Assembly: GCA_900169235.1 (NCBI GenBank)
Contig: FWCC01000142.1
Location: 1 to 64,000, forward strand
From: Zarea fungicola
Taxonomy: Eukaryota; Ascomycota; Sordariomycetes; Hypocreales; Cordycipitaceae
Direction: 5' to 3'
DNA: 64,000 bases
The notes beneath the pieces were generated by a model. That model worked only from the letters and a program-made list of their open reading frames with translations. It had not been told where the DNA came from and made no database searches. The first letter of the stretch is position 1. Every line of letters starts with the position of its first letter. Position numbers and translations under genes: made by a program. This document shows, piece after piece, positions 23,529 to 35,092 of this stretch.

Positions 23529-25407
23529 CTAGCAGCAGGCCAACGCAATCACTTCCGCCTTGCGCGCCGCCAGGATGTGTAGAAAGATAGCTATTCATAA
23601 GCATTAGCGACATGACATGACCAGAAAAAAATCGCTTGCTTACTTGATACATGGGACCTCCCCTTCATATATTCCAAGAAAGAGATGAGCGTCGCAATCT
23701 TGACGCTGGTTTCCGCATCAGGCTTTCCCAGCTCCATGGTTATGAAATGAGACGTAGCCAAATAGACCATATGCAGCAGAGGTGGCGAAAACTTGCCAGG
23801 CCCATCAAAGCTCATTCGCTTCGCGTACTCAATCATAGGCCCTGCCACCATGCCGTACACAGAATCCAGCACGGCCTGCGTCTCTGGAAACACATGCTGG
23901 TGTATCTGCTCGCCTGTGACGGCGCCGACTTCTCTCCAGTAATACTCCTGGAGTAATAAAATGGAACTACTTTATTAGCATTTCGTTTCAATTGGGAAAG
24001 CAAATTTATCATTGAACCTACGTGAAACAAGTTGCCGATGGTGAGCAGTACACTTGCTGGCGAGAGTCGGCCTCGGCATTCGCCATGTGCGTCAATGATA
24101 GTATTGTTCGTCGAAGCTGTGCTGTATCTTGGACAATGCCAATTTCGCCGTCTGTTTTGGTCGACGACGTGGGCGACGACATCAGGTTGAGGACTTGTGT
24201 GAGCAGGTAAGTGGACTGAGCAAGGCGAGAGAGTATGCCCATCTGCAGGGAGAATCCAGCAGAAATGGTGCCCACGTCATCTTCAAAAAATGTCTAATTA
24301 AATCAGCGTGTATCCAACATATTTTCTGATGGGAACAACTTACGTCATGATGAAAGCGCTCATCGTCTACTGGGAGAAAGTCGCTGAATGCTGGATCCTC
24401 CGTCGCCAATGCTCTGCCCGGGTTCCCTAGATTTAGAAATCTAACTCGATACATCAGTGCCTGTCTTTTTTTTTTTTGTGAATTTTCTAATCTCTAAAGA
24501 CGTACCGATCAAGTATCAATATAGCCCACCAAACACGTCTCTGCTGCTCAAGATCCAAAACCGATCGTCCCAAGGGATGGCCATCGCCCTTCCTCTTCAG
24601 CGCCTTGTTCAACCCCATCGCGATCCCATACCTTGCACACGCGCCGACACTCAAGTACGCCGACGGATAAATGGCCTGCTCCATCTCGTAAATGGCAATA
24701 AACACGGCCGCCTGGAGGACATGAATGGACAGGTCGCCCGAAGCCTCCAGCTCGGCATGAAACCGCTTGACGAGCCTGTACACCGCCGACCGGCCATCCG
24801 GCGCCTCTTGGGGCACAGGCAGAAAAAAGAGCTTCATCGTGAGCGCCAGCAGCATCAGCGCCTGCCGATGCCGAGACAGCGGGTTCAGCACGTCCACGTA
24901 GAAGCGCTTCTTGCAGATAATCGGCATCCAGCGCGCCGTCGCACTGAAGAAATTCGACGCCACACGGACAATGTCATCGGGCGTGCCGACCAGGGCCGCC
25001 ACCTCGTCTGGGATCTCAATCTCAGGCGAACCGGCCCCGTCGCCGCCGCCCATCTTGCACGCTCCTCCGTCATCAGCGATACCCGGCGCAATAAAGCGGA
25101 TTGCTGTCGCGATGCCGACGTACGACTCGGCGGCTCGCTGGCTCTGCGTGGGAGGGGGACGAGGACGAGGACGAGGAGCAGGGGCGTGCAGGGTATGCTG
25201 CGCACTGTGCCTCTCTTCTTCGTGCTGCGAAGAGAGTCCGTCATCCGTCGCCACGACGACTCCACGGCCAGCGGGGTACGTGCATGGCAGCCGTCTGCGG
25301 TCGCAGAGTCGGCAGGCCGGGATTCTTCTATCGCAGCGTCGCTTGCCGCTGCGGCATGAAACGCACGCAAAGGGGGCGTAGCGCAGTTTAGGCGGAGTAG
25401 CTGCCAT
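23529..25407 (-). CDS. Zn2Cys6 fungal transcription factor
   Basis: The N-terminal binuclear zinc cluster fits C-x2-C-x6-C-x6-C-x2-C-x6-C (CVSCRSGKRRC then CRLCDRRRLPC). A low-complexity Pro/Arg linker and the fungal-specific middle homology domain follow (residues from about 130). Exon 1 ends in LDR at GTACGT. The next exons give FLNLGNPGRALATEDP, then TFFEDDVGTISAGF with MGILSRLAQSTYLL, then EYYWREVGAVTGEQ. A final GTAAGC/TAG intron adds IFLHILAARKAEVIAL and a TAG at 23529-23531. The junction before EYYWRE is not certain. It presumably acts in the nucleus on CGG-containing sites; its target genes are not evident from position. Confidence 0.85.
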
Positions 25408-28208
25408 TGCCGGGTTCAGTGGGGATGTAATGCGCCTTCTGGAGATTTTTAAATTGAATTTTGTGATGGAATGGTCGGAAATTTGATGACAAGACCGAAG
25501 TTCTTGGAGATGTCCGCTCTCCTTACTTGTCTGCGGTAAATGCGACCGAGTCGGCGGTCTTTACTGCGGTCTTTGCCGCAACCAAGATTCCGCACGACCA
25601 CAGTTCCGCACTGCTTTTGATCTGGTAGTACATCTTTTGACCATGCCTGTGATCAAGGCAGTATTGACGATAGTCTTTACTTTCTGGAATTCTTTTTTTT
25701 TTTTTTTTTGGAATTTTCTTTGTCAATTTTCGAGTGGAGAATATCACCATACATTTACTGTGCTCAGTGTCGCAGAATACTACCCTACAGCCAGGTTTCT
25801 CCTGTATTGAGGTTCAAATTACAGAGCAGTTGTCCGTTTAATTGATCCTTGATATATCATTAATGCCAAACTTTGCTAGTTGGTGTAGTAGCATAGATAG
25901 TTCATACATATCCTGTCACCTCCTAAATTCTTTGAAGAGTAACACTGTATTGACCGACTGCAATTCTACACGCCATTGAGGTCATACTTGAGAAGTATAA
26001 CTGCACCTTTTGGTAGACTTTTTTTTTTTTGCGTTTCAACTAATCGTTCGGTTGTGGTAACCAGTCTCGAGTGCCCGATTCTTCATGCTAAACCACCACG
26101 GCCGGTAATAAACGTCACTCGTGCTTGCGGAGAGTCGCTGTTTCGCTGACTCGGTGAGTTACATGTTCGCCGGTAACTGACCAACAGGTGCAAAGTCTCC
26201 CTCGGTCTAGAATGCTTAGGCCGAACAAGTCCCGACGGAACCACGCTTTCTGACGCAGCCTGCCGCAGTGCGCCGAAGAATCTCTCCGTAGAAGGTGCGA
26301 TGGCCAATCAATGGCTGCATCTCAGACAATGTTGCGGGGGATTACAAGGGGCAACTGCCGGTTTGGCGTGAGCCTGATCGTCGTCTTATCCTCGTCTTAC
26401 TCTCCCCTTCTACATTTTATACTTTTACCACTGTCCAAATTTTCAAATTCAAAAACTCTCCCAGAAAGATTTTTACATGGTAGTTTGGCGCAGCATGCCA
26501 AATCATAGCAATGCACGTCAAGAGCACAATCTGGGCAGCTGGTTGTGAAATGGATGTAATTTGTTGCGACACCTGGAGCGAGTTCGGATGTATTCACCTT
26601 CTATGTGAGCTGGCTTCCAAAAGACTAGGAGAGCCTGTTGATAGGTCATAATGATTTTGAGCCGAGTATTGCATTTGCGGATTGGGCAACCCGCCCCGTG
26701 CTGGGGAAGAGTGTATCGATATGTGCTGTCCATACTGTTCGTGGGTTGATTGGTGGAGAGACAGTGATCAAGGCCCATCTGCAATTCACAACTCATTTAT
26801 ATGCGCCTGTAATAAGCAGCCGCAGCGGATTTCGGCTTTGGCAGTACTTTTGTCCTTGTGGTGAAGAGTTCCATTTAGATGCCGTGGTTCTGTGGTGCTG
26901 TAGCGACTGCGGGGACTTGCCCTGACACAAAAGGCGGTTTTGTTAGCCTGATAGGAGGCTCGACCAAGTTATTGGGAGTAAAAAGAGAATGGAATATTGA
27001 CGAGCATCTTTTTCTCAAGACAGAAACTTCTACGGCCTTATTTCTTCAGCAAATGATCGAGTGGCGCCGACTTGCAAGGCAATTGTTTGAGCAGGTTTCT
27101 AGGCTGGCCAACAACTCTCCGCCACCTTAAATCGCGCAGCCTTTTAGCCGTCTAGACTGACACAGTATCAGTAAACAGCGGCTCACCTCCACAACGGCTC
27201 CCTTTGAGTATTTCCTGCTACGGCGGGTCGATAAGTTGTAAAGCAATGACCAGTTTTCGGATAAAAAAATAATGGGCGCCTACCGATGTAGTCAATTATA
27301 AGCTCAGCCCTGTTCACTCAGGTCTCCAAGTTCCAGCAGAGACTTTGGCTGATATTACGCCCCTGCTATCGTTGTAAGACTTGACTGCACTCCTGGTCGG
27401 GCTCATATCATGCCGTTCGTCACAATCGGCCCTAATAAGAGCCACAGAGATGTGGCACGCAAACGCCACCATCAATCCTAGCCCTACCGGGGTTGTGTCG
27501 CAGGACTGGCAGCACAGAAAAGAAGCTTACTGGTGCATAATTTCTTTCTACCGGCAATATATCTTCTTGTTAAAAAGTAGCCTATTTGAAGGCTTATGTA
27601 GTGATTTGAATATTTTAGATTCCGTGGGTCAGCTTGCTACTTTGGTTGTCCCTTTGCAGTGCCACTCATTCAACATTACTCGCTGTGTTTGACAAAGAGC
27701 ACACCCAATGCAAGTATATCACTAATCAGAAGCCCTTGTTCAATATAACACGCAACACTTGCCTTCTTCAGCTTGCAGTCATGTCGTGCCCTAATTCATG
27801 TGCCGGTGATGGGGCCGCCCGCCTTACAGGGCACCTGATACCGTGCATATGTGGTTCCTTGCAGATATACCCCAGAATGCCAAGCCAAATCCCAGTGCCA
27901 GGTTGATCCACAGTAGAACTGACACCAATAGTGGTCCTGCGATTCTACGGTGAATTGCAGCATTCTTTCCGAACCCTATTGATCCACGCCACGGTAGCAG
28001 GTCGGAGGTAAGCCGGTATATTGGATCTATCAAGTCACAAGGTGGCCAGCTACTGGTAGGCCGAGACCTTTTCTCCCCTCTTTCCATACGTAATGGAGTT
28101 GGGCAGTGTACTGTAATCGGTTAATGCGGCACACAATCGGCCACGCTGACTCTACAGAGAAATCCGGAGAACAGACTGACAGGATCCACGACTCAGCTCC
28201 TTCTTATT

Positions 28209-28262
28209 CTATTGGCAACTCCTTCTCATCTATTGGCAACTCCCTCTCATGCTATTGGCATT
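28209..28262 (+). promoter_or_regulatory. Three phased CCAAT boxes (ATTGG) in a tandem repeat
   Basis: CTATTGGCAACTCC is present twice and CTATTGGCA a third time, with ATTGG cores at 28211, 28232 and 28254. That is 21-22 bases apart, about two helical turns. The inverse is CCAAT, the site of the HAP/CBC complex. It lies 230-280 bases upstream of the glucanase ATG and 140 bases upstream of a TATA box, so CCAAT-complex control of that gene is a reasonable inference. Confidence 0.6.
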
Positions 28263-28401
28263 ACATATCCCACATTCAAGTGGAGGGCGGAGCTCTCCGC
28301 TTGTTTTATGGGTTTACTTTCCCAGCAGGACCGGCCTTGTGATCTATCGACAGGTCGGCGTCGGTCGAATACAACACGTTACACGAGGATGCCATGCATG
28401 G

Positions 28402-28410
28402 CTATAAATA
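28402..28410 (+). promoter_or_regulatory. TATA box of the glucanase gene
   Basis: CTATAAATA about 85 bases upstream of the ATG at 28491, followed by CT/CA-rich sequence typical of a fungal leader. Confidence 0.5.
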
Positions 28411-28490
28411 TTGTAGTAACTGTCGCATAATACTTTGAATAAAACCCTCATAACACGGTAGTTCAAGTTTTACTCCAACTGCTTTTGAAA

Positions 28491-29806
28491 ATGTTGTTTT
28501 CCGTCGTCGTCGCCCTGCTTAGTGGCGCCGCTCATGCCTGGCTTCCCGAGGAACGCGACCTTGGGGCATTCAATGCATCTCGATTCGATACACGAGCAGC
28601 AACATTCAAACTACCAAATGGTGCTTCGAAAATCCGGGGTGTGAACTTTGGTGGTAGGTGTTTTGGGCAAATAAATGAAACGTAGAAACCAGCACTGACG
28701 CAACCACTCTAGGTTGGCTCATCTGTGAGCCGTGGATGATGAAGAACGAGTGGGCAAAGATGGGCTGTGCAGGCCAGCCTTCTGAGCTTAACTGCATGAA
28801 GAATGTATATGGAAACAACCGCGCAGCCGGTAATGCGGCATTCGCAGCGCACTGGGGCAGGTGGATTACACCAGACACTGTTCAAGATGTGTTTGACGCT
28901 GGCCTCAACACCATCCGCATTCCTATTGGATACTGGTCGCTTGACTCCATCGTCAACACAGCTACTGAGCCGTTTGCGGACGGAAATCTCATGCTCCCGT
29001 TCCTTGACGCCGTTGTCCAAAAGGCATCCGATTTGGGCATCTTCGTCATCATGGACCTTCACGGCGCGCCTGGTGCCCAGCAGCAGGACCCATTTACCGG
29101 CCAGGACGCGAACCCTGCTGGATTCTTCAACAATAACAACTTTGCCCGCGCCGAAAAGTGGCTTGCTTGGATGACGAACCGCATCCACACCAACCCGGCC
29201 TATGCATCTGTCGGCATCATCGAGGTCCTCAACGAGCCCGTTTCGGCGCACGACGGAGCCCGCTTCCCGGCGCCCGGCGAAGCCTCCGGCCTTACCCAGG
29301 TGTACTACCCCGCCGCCCTCAAGGCCGTCCGCGATGCCGAGGCCGCCCTGGGTATTTCAGGAAGCCGTGCCCTGCATGTCGAGTTCATGTCGAGCAAATG
29401 GGGCTCAGGTAACCCCCGCGCGTCGGCCGCCGTTGCCAACGACCCCAACACAGCCTTTGACGACCACAACTATATCGGCTTTGCGCTGGGCGGCTCGAGT
29501 GATCAGGCGGCACTGATGAAGAGCGCCTGTACTGACAGTCGCCTCGTGTCTGGGCAAAACGTTACCATCACAGGCGAGTGGAGCATGACGTCTGGGGTCG
29601 CGGCTTCAGATACCACCTTCTTCAAGAAGTGGTTTACTGCCCAGCAGCAGCTCTATGAGAAGCCGGGCATGGCAGGCTGGGTGTTTTGGACGTGGAAGAC
29701 GGAGCTAAACGACCCTCGATGGACTTACTCTGTTGCTGCTGATCAGGGATTGGTTCCAACGACCGCTTCGGGGCTTGAGCAGAATGTATTTCAGCAAGTC
29801 TGTTAA
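28491..29806 (+). CDS. Secreted exo-beta-1,3-glucanase, GH5 family
   Basis: Hydrolyses beta-1,3-glucan from non-reducing ends (glucan 1,3-beta-glucosidase). Exons 28491-28653 and 28713-29806, with a GTAGGT/TAG intron of 59 nt, give 418 residues. The splice restores RGVNFGGWL, the conserved start of the barrel. MLFSVVVALLSGAAHAW is a signal peptide. GH5 landmarks are TIRIPIGYW, the strand VIMDLHGAPG, the acid/base Glu in LNEP (residue 229), DDHNY, and the nucleophile Glu in TGEWS (343), with a GWVFWTWK near the end. The length matches secreted EXG1/ExgA-type enzymes. Likely roles are cell-wall remodelling or attack on other fungi, plant callose or insect-associated glucans. The promoter has three phased CCAAT boxes. 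Confidence 0.93.
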
Positions 29807-29917
29807 TAAAAGATGAAGTAGCTAAAGTAAAACAATAGTTGAAGACTAAGTACATTGATAATGGTTTCCCCAAACCGTCTCTGGAACGCTCCATGCCAAT
29901 CCCTCTAATGGCGTCGT

Positions 29918-30517
29918 TTAGCTTGTGCCAGGCTGGCAATAGCCGTGTGAGCTACCAGTGTAGCCCCAGGACATGTCTTGGAACTTGCTATAGTACCAAC
30001 CGGCAACACTCTTTTGGCCACAATAATTGAACACGTGTTCCAAAAAGCTGACCAGCTGCGCTCCCTGCAACTCCTGGTATTTGTTGCTATAGTTGCATAT
30101 GTATACAACTGCAGAGCCCTGATAGTATGTCGCTGCGACAAACTTGTATCTTGAGCCTGGGTTTGTGTTGATAATGTAGGTGCAGCTAAGCTGGTCCGCC
30201 AAATTCACCATAGCAGTATGAAGATCAATAATGTTGAAGGATACCTTGGGGACACAGTTAATGTTGTCTCCCGGTGCCAAGGATCTCTCGACCAGGGCCG
30301 AAAAGTCGGCAAAATTGGAAGGGTCGGTAGAATTGGCAAGTGCTGTGTCAAGGACGCTGATAGATACACCATAGGCTTCAAAGTCCGATTCGTGAACATA
30401 TGTCACGTTGCCGGCATCGTCCTCTAGATGGACTGCAAGGCCTTCCAGCGCAGCGTCGGGTAGAGAAAAAGAGGCAACAAGTAGAGGAAGCAATGATAGA
30501 AACGACAGGAGGTGCAT
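29918..30517 (-). CDS. Secreted protein of unknown family, 199 aa
   Basis: Single exon. Signal peptide MHLLSFLSLLPLLVASFSLP. A pro-region up to about residue 80 ends near LVERSLAPGD, which could be processed. The mature part has five cysteines (INCVP, LSCTY, YICNY, NYCGQ, GYCQP) and is rich in Tyr/Ser/Gly with N-glycosylation sites. No enzymatic motif recognised. It is convergent with the glucanase, with only about 110 bases between their stops. Confidence 0.75.
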   Translation of the reverse strand: MHLLSFLSLLPLLVASFSLPDAALEGLAVHLEDDAGNVTYVHESDFEAYGVSISVLDTALANSTDPSNFADFSALVERSLAPGDNINCVPKVSFNIIDLHTAMVNLADQLSCTYIINTNPGSRYKFVAATYYQGSAVVYICNYSNKYQELQGAQLVSFLEHVFNYCGQKSVAGWYYSKFQDMSWGYTGSSHGYCQPGTS

Positions 30518-31581
30518 GTTTTCTAACTCCCCGGAGCTTTTTATGCTGGGAGAAGTTGGTTGAAATGTAGAGAGTTTGTCAGCGCAGACATAATAAAAAC
30601 GAGTAAGGAGTCTCCATCATATATATGCATATACTGTTTCAGTGAGACGTAGATGCCGATGCGAAACTTTACGTCGATCAAGCTCGAGCCTGGGCCTGAT
30701 GTTCCGATAGTACCGGCAAACCAGCGGAGCAATCTAAACTATGATCAGGTCCTTCATGATGGCAGCACTTGGCATGACGTGAGACCAACGACCCTTAAAT
30801 TACCCGTGTTGCCCGATTTGGTAATCTACCCGAAAATAAATTGATGTTGGTGGCTTTACGTATCCGTCTTATGACCAAGAACAGCGATTATTATTGCTGG
30901 CGGGCACAGTGCCACGCGGGCGGACGACACTACAGCAAGCGATTCAAATGCCAAGGGTACTCCATGACGGCGATTTCCCACCAAGATGGAGCTACTAGAC
31001 CCGTTTTACACAAGCACCGCTCATGTTTCCCTGCATATTTTGGCGCTACAATAATTAGTACCCAATCGAGAGGGCACCTACAAGGTTATGACTCGTGACA
31101 TGTTGCATTATTAATATCAAGGCTCGGCTTATGATGGCAATCTCGTGCTAGGGGTAAAAGAAATCCTCCAGTAGCATTCATAATACAGTCCCCCAGACAC
31201 TCCCGAGGTAGCTTCCTCTCCTTGCCAGGATACACTCTGCCAAAAATACTCTGTACAGGTTTCCTGGGCATTGTCTCACGTAAGACTGTAAGATATTATC
31301 CTTGATCTCTTGGAATTGATGAGGCGTTTGGTGAAATAATCGAATTGTCGACTGTGATATCTGAAACTCTTACGCCACCAAGTACGATTCCGACGGAGAC
31401 TTACAATTCCCGAAAGAACACATCGGACAATACATTCTAAAACATGACAATGCGTTTATAATTGTTTGCACTCATATAAGGACCTTGGCATTCCTAGGTC
31501 ATGATTGTTTACAGAACGCTCTCAAAAACCTTGCCCAATCCTCTACTTTCACACTCCAACTTTCCATCGCGTTTAAAAATC
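30518..31581. other. Intergenic
   Basis: Divergent promoters of two secreted-protein genes with no supported gene between them. Confidence 0.45.
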
Positions 31582-32024
31582 ATGCACTTTCAGTATCTAG
31601 GCGTATGCCTTGGCATACTTTCTGTTGTCACTGCAGCTCCATCTGACAGCCAAACATCACCAAATGCAGCCACAAACAACCTTTTGAGGCGATCCAGTGC
31701 TGGAACAACCTTTGTATGTCTCAGCTATCAGTATCTAAGATTTCTGCCACTAATTCTATTTGATAGTATGGAGGACTTCCGTCACCTGTTTAGATGGCTT
31801 TGGACTGCGTGGCGAAACCGAGACCGAGATATACTCTGTTCTGCCAGCCATTTGTCGACCACGGTACGGATATCACGAATGATGCTTGTAGAAACTGCTG
31901 CCGCTGCACAGCGTTTGGAGCACTTGACTGCTCAAGAAGAAGTACAAAAAACCCACAGTGTAATTTGGCTTCACTGAATGTGTTTGAAGATGTCTGCGCC
32001 GCCTGCAGATGCGTCAAAGTCTAG
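31582..32024 (+). CDS. Small secreted cysteine-dense protein
   Basis: Exons 31582-31713 and 31794-32024 join by a GTATGT/TAG intron of 80 nt, giving 120 residues. MHFQYLGVCLGILSVVTAAP is the signal peptide, followed by a Ser/Thr/Asn-rich pro-peptide ending in LLRRS, a plausible Kex2-type cleavage. The mature domain of about 80 residues has eleven cysteines, including a CRNCCRC cluster and CAACRC at the C terminus. The acceptor at TTTAG before MALDC is chosen because an earlier acceptor hits a stop at once. Effector-like; no family recognised. Confidence 0.68.
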
Positions 32025-32754
32025 ACTATTATATACTGGGTCTCTAAAAGAGCTTTGCCCGCCGGCGAAGCAATAATTACTATTGGTTTCAGGTCATTTA
32101 AGTATTATAAAGGAATTCCTTATTTTGGTTCATTATGCATGTGTGTTTTAATTTATCTAGCTAGGTGTTAATTACCACTCTAAGTGTATAAAAACAAACC
32201 AACAGTATTGTAGGGCAAAAGGTCTACCCTAATAGTATAATAAAGATAATCTTACATAGCGCCTTAATTAGAAGTAAATAGGAAAATAATATAGAACGCA
32301 GAATAGTTTTCAAGACTAGACTAAAGAAGAGATAATGACGTACCTAGATTGGGACCAGGCAGAAGAGGATTAGGTTAAAGCAATGGTAGTGGCTAAGATA
32401 AAAGGCAACCCGTTCTCTAAGAGAAGAGGAATGCAGGAGATCTAGGAAGCAGTTATAGCGGATAGCCAGGCACAAGCGGCTCTATATTCAACTAGGTAGT
32501 GTTTTTAATAGGCAACTTTCCAGGCTACGTGTGGCCTAATAAAATTTAGTTTACTTCAACATTTTTTGAAGCTCAGTGCGAATTACATAAGCCACACGGG
32601 TACCAGTGGGAAGCTAGTCGCCGAGCTTGGGCGATGCTTTGGCCTACCTTCAACTTCAGGCCATTTGCCCAGTCTCGAGTTACAAATTGCACATCGCAGC
32701 CGAAATTATTGCCACACTTTTCATCACATATTAAGCGGCTTAGCCTTGGATTCA
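32025..32754. other. AT-rich gap with element debris
   Basis: Holds the degenerate coding fragment at 32335-32500 and otherwise A/T-rich sequence. Confidence 0.45.
32335..32500 (+). pseudogene. Short degenerate coding fragment with TAG stops
   Basis: A frame starting MTYLDWDQAEED reads smoothly through three TAG codons at positions where Trp is plausible (after AEED, after MQEI and after YSTR). The text between (AMVVAKIKGNPFSKRRG) looks coding. RIP-type TGG to TAG change in a repeated element is the simplest explanation; the element type is not identified. Confidence 0.4.
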
Positions 32755-35018
32755 ATGACGGGTAGACCACGAACAGCCTGCCGTCGATGCAATGCACAAA
32801 AGGTACACAGCTACCCACTGAGGCAGAAACGACTGGCTCAAGGCTAATCAACAAATCACATTGCTGTAGGTTCGTTGCTCAGGACTTCGACCAGTCTGTC
32901 AACGATGTCATCGTGCTGGAAGGTCTTGCGTGTACGAGGACCGTCCCATTACAGCACTCGAAACTGAACAGGTATCTGCGCCTGCAGTACTCCCAGAGAA
33001 TCCCGCAAACAGCAGTAACACCGCCGACCATTCACAACCACGTCACCTCCCCGGCTCTGGAACAATCATCCACGGAATCTCATCCGAACTGGTGTTGGAA
33101 TTGGTTGAGATTTACTTTTCACATATTACCAACTCGGCGCTCCTATTACACAAAGCTACTTTCGTCGAGCAGCTCACAAATGATCAATCGCGAGATCATG
33201 TTGTTCTAAGTATATGTGCTTTAGCGGCCAAGTAAGTCTCATGAATGACCCGTAACTAAGTGAAGAGATTAGAAAAATGCTGAAAGACGTAATTCAGGCG
33301 TTATTGCCTCGGGGGAAACAGCAGCTCCTCGTTATGGCAGCAAAGTCTTGCCAACCAATGGGCTACACGGGCTGGGCAACTAGTCTTTGAGCAAGTCAAC
33401 GATCCACAGGAGGAGAATATCGTGACATTTGTCAACCTAACTCTCTACTGGTACGGGGAAGGTCAGTGGAGGCGGTGCTGTGTCTATCAAGGTTGGTAAT
33501 CAAATACCCTGCTGTTATTGGCGTTGACAGCGTTCATACGTTTATGTTTCTAGGCAATGCCCTTGTCATCGCTCAGGTTGCGATGAGCCCGAGCGCTCTT
33601 GGCAAGGATTCAAGGGACCCATTTCGGGATGAGATGCAGCGTCGTAGACTCTGGGCATGCTATTTGATGACATCCTACAGCTCAGAGACTCACCTGCAGA
33701 AGTGGGCTTTCCAGTTTGTCAAAGGCCTTGGTCTGCCCTGCCGAGAAGATGAATTCTATCCAGGGATGGCAAGCCCTGTGCTACCGGTCAGCATCGAACG
33801 GCCAAATGTCGGTGTCGTTGGCCATCTTATTGGAATTATATGCCTCTGGCAAGTTGGCTCCAAAATTATGCATATACAACCGAACTAACAGCTCATCCAT
33901 TATTTATAGGAATCGGGCGTGTGATTTGATACAAAACACACCTAGGAACATGCAAGCGTATCTAGTTGCCCTGCAGGAGCTTGATCTGGCGGTTTCCAAA
34001 TGGCACCAGGGACTTCCCGCCTCGCTAAAGATGCTTGACGAAATCCCTCGACAAGGTCTGACTGCAGCGCCTACAGTCTATCTTTTACATTTCTTCCATC
34101 ATCAATGCATGTGCTCCTTGCACGCCTCTGTGGTGCCTTTGTTCTGCTGGGGTGGGTTTACAAATAACGTTTGCAACCCTTTGGCGCAACAGCTCTCTGC
34201 ACAGACTGCCTTTGAACACTCTCGATCAATCTCTAGTTTGGCCGTATCTATCCTAGCTGGAGCTTTTCCCGTTTCGCAGGGCAACAGTTTCCTTGGCTAT
34301 GTCTGTTATTGTGCATATGCTGTGTTGATTCCATTTCTGCGGTGCACAAACGCCGCTGTCAAGGCGCAAGCACACCGAGATGTGCTTGCAAATTTGACCT
34401 TGATTCAGAAATTGGGAACATACTGGAAATTTACTAAACTTTTGGTGATTATATTTGATGCTACCCCCGAAATCGCGATTACTTGAGGCAGCTGACGTCA
34501 TGTACAAGGGCGCAAACATTCAAACGATATACAACATGCACTCCCAGTTTACCCATTCTATTGAGGATGAACCTAAAAATATGAGTCTCTCCAGTTTTGA
34601 GAAATCCAGCGTCGACGTTCAACGAGTTACGCTGTCCATCTTGAGCCACAATAAAATACTGCGAGCAGATACAGGAGCTGTTGCACTCAGTGATGATGAA
34701 GTGACCGATCTTGGCTTTGACCAAGCATTTGGAGAAAGTTAGTTGAGCTTCACCTTTCTTTTTTTCCTACTAAATCTGGTATTGGCAGACACTATCAGCA
34801 ACTTGATTCATGAGGTAAAGGCTTCGTTGGAAAGCGAACAACCATCCCGGACCTTTGAAGCTGAGTATGACGACGTGTTATTTAATTATACTGCTCAGAC
34901 GTTCATTTCACAGCAGCAACTCGAGTCTATCAATGGCTGTGCATTTGTTTTTCCCGGAAATATGGATTTTACTACGGAGGATATCAGTACATTCTCACTC
35001 GATACAGCTGATGATTAA
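32755..35018 (+). CDS. Zn2Cys6 transcription factor, apparent frameshift
   Basis: Exon 1 (32755-32802) encodes MTGRPRTACRRCNAQK. A GTACAC/TAG intron leads to VRCSGLRPVCQRCHRAGRSC, so the zinc cluster is split across the first intron at the usual fungal position. Further exons read KRYCLGGNSSS, then GNALVIAQVAMSPSAL and LPCREDEFYPG of the fungal transcription-factor domain. Later frames give NTPRNMQAYLVALQELDLAV, AADVMYKGANIQ and NTISNLIHEVKA to the stop at 35018. Between about 33780 and 33900 the frame changes by one base without a clean intron, so this copy may be a pseudogene or carry a sequencing error. It is convergent with the paraoxonase-like gene, 74 bases away, and is a candidate local regulator. 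Confidence 0.72.
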
Positions 35019-35092
35019 TCGACTGATGACCTTATCCTAACTAACCTACACAAAGTTGTCAACTTGAAGTTTGAGGGAGACCGCCATAATAG

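Larger units (their letters stand above)
25408..28490. other. Gene desert upstream of the glucanase
   Basis: About 3 kb without a supported gene. It includes a T homopolymer of 18 (25689-25706) and A/T-rich stretches. The last 300 bases hold the CCAAT array and TATA sequence of the glucanase promoter. Confidence 0.5.

Noticed and set aside
24457..25359. 300-codon plus-strand open frame
   Set aside because: Antisense to the zinc-cluster exon of the C6 regulator. Arg/Pro-rich, no motif; a shadow of GC-rich coding sequence.
26638..27130. Two short plus-strand frames with several cysteines
   Set aside because: No signal peptide, no splice connection and no family resemblance.
28709..29251. 180-codon minus-strand frame
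   Set aside because: Antisense shadow of the GH5 glucanase, which has clear catalytic motifs.
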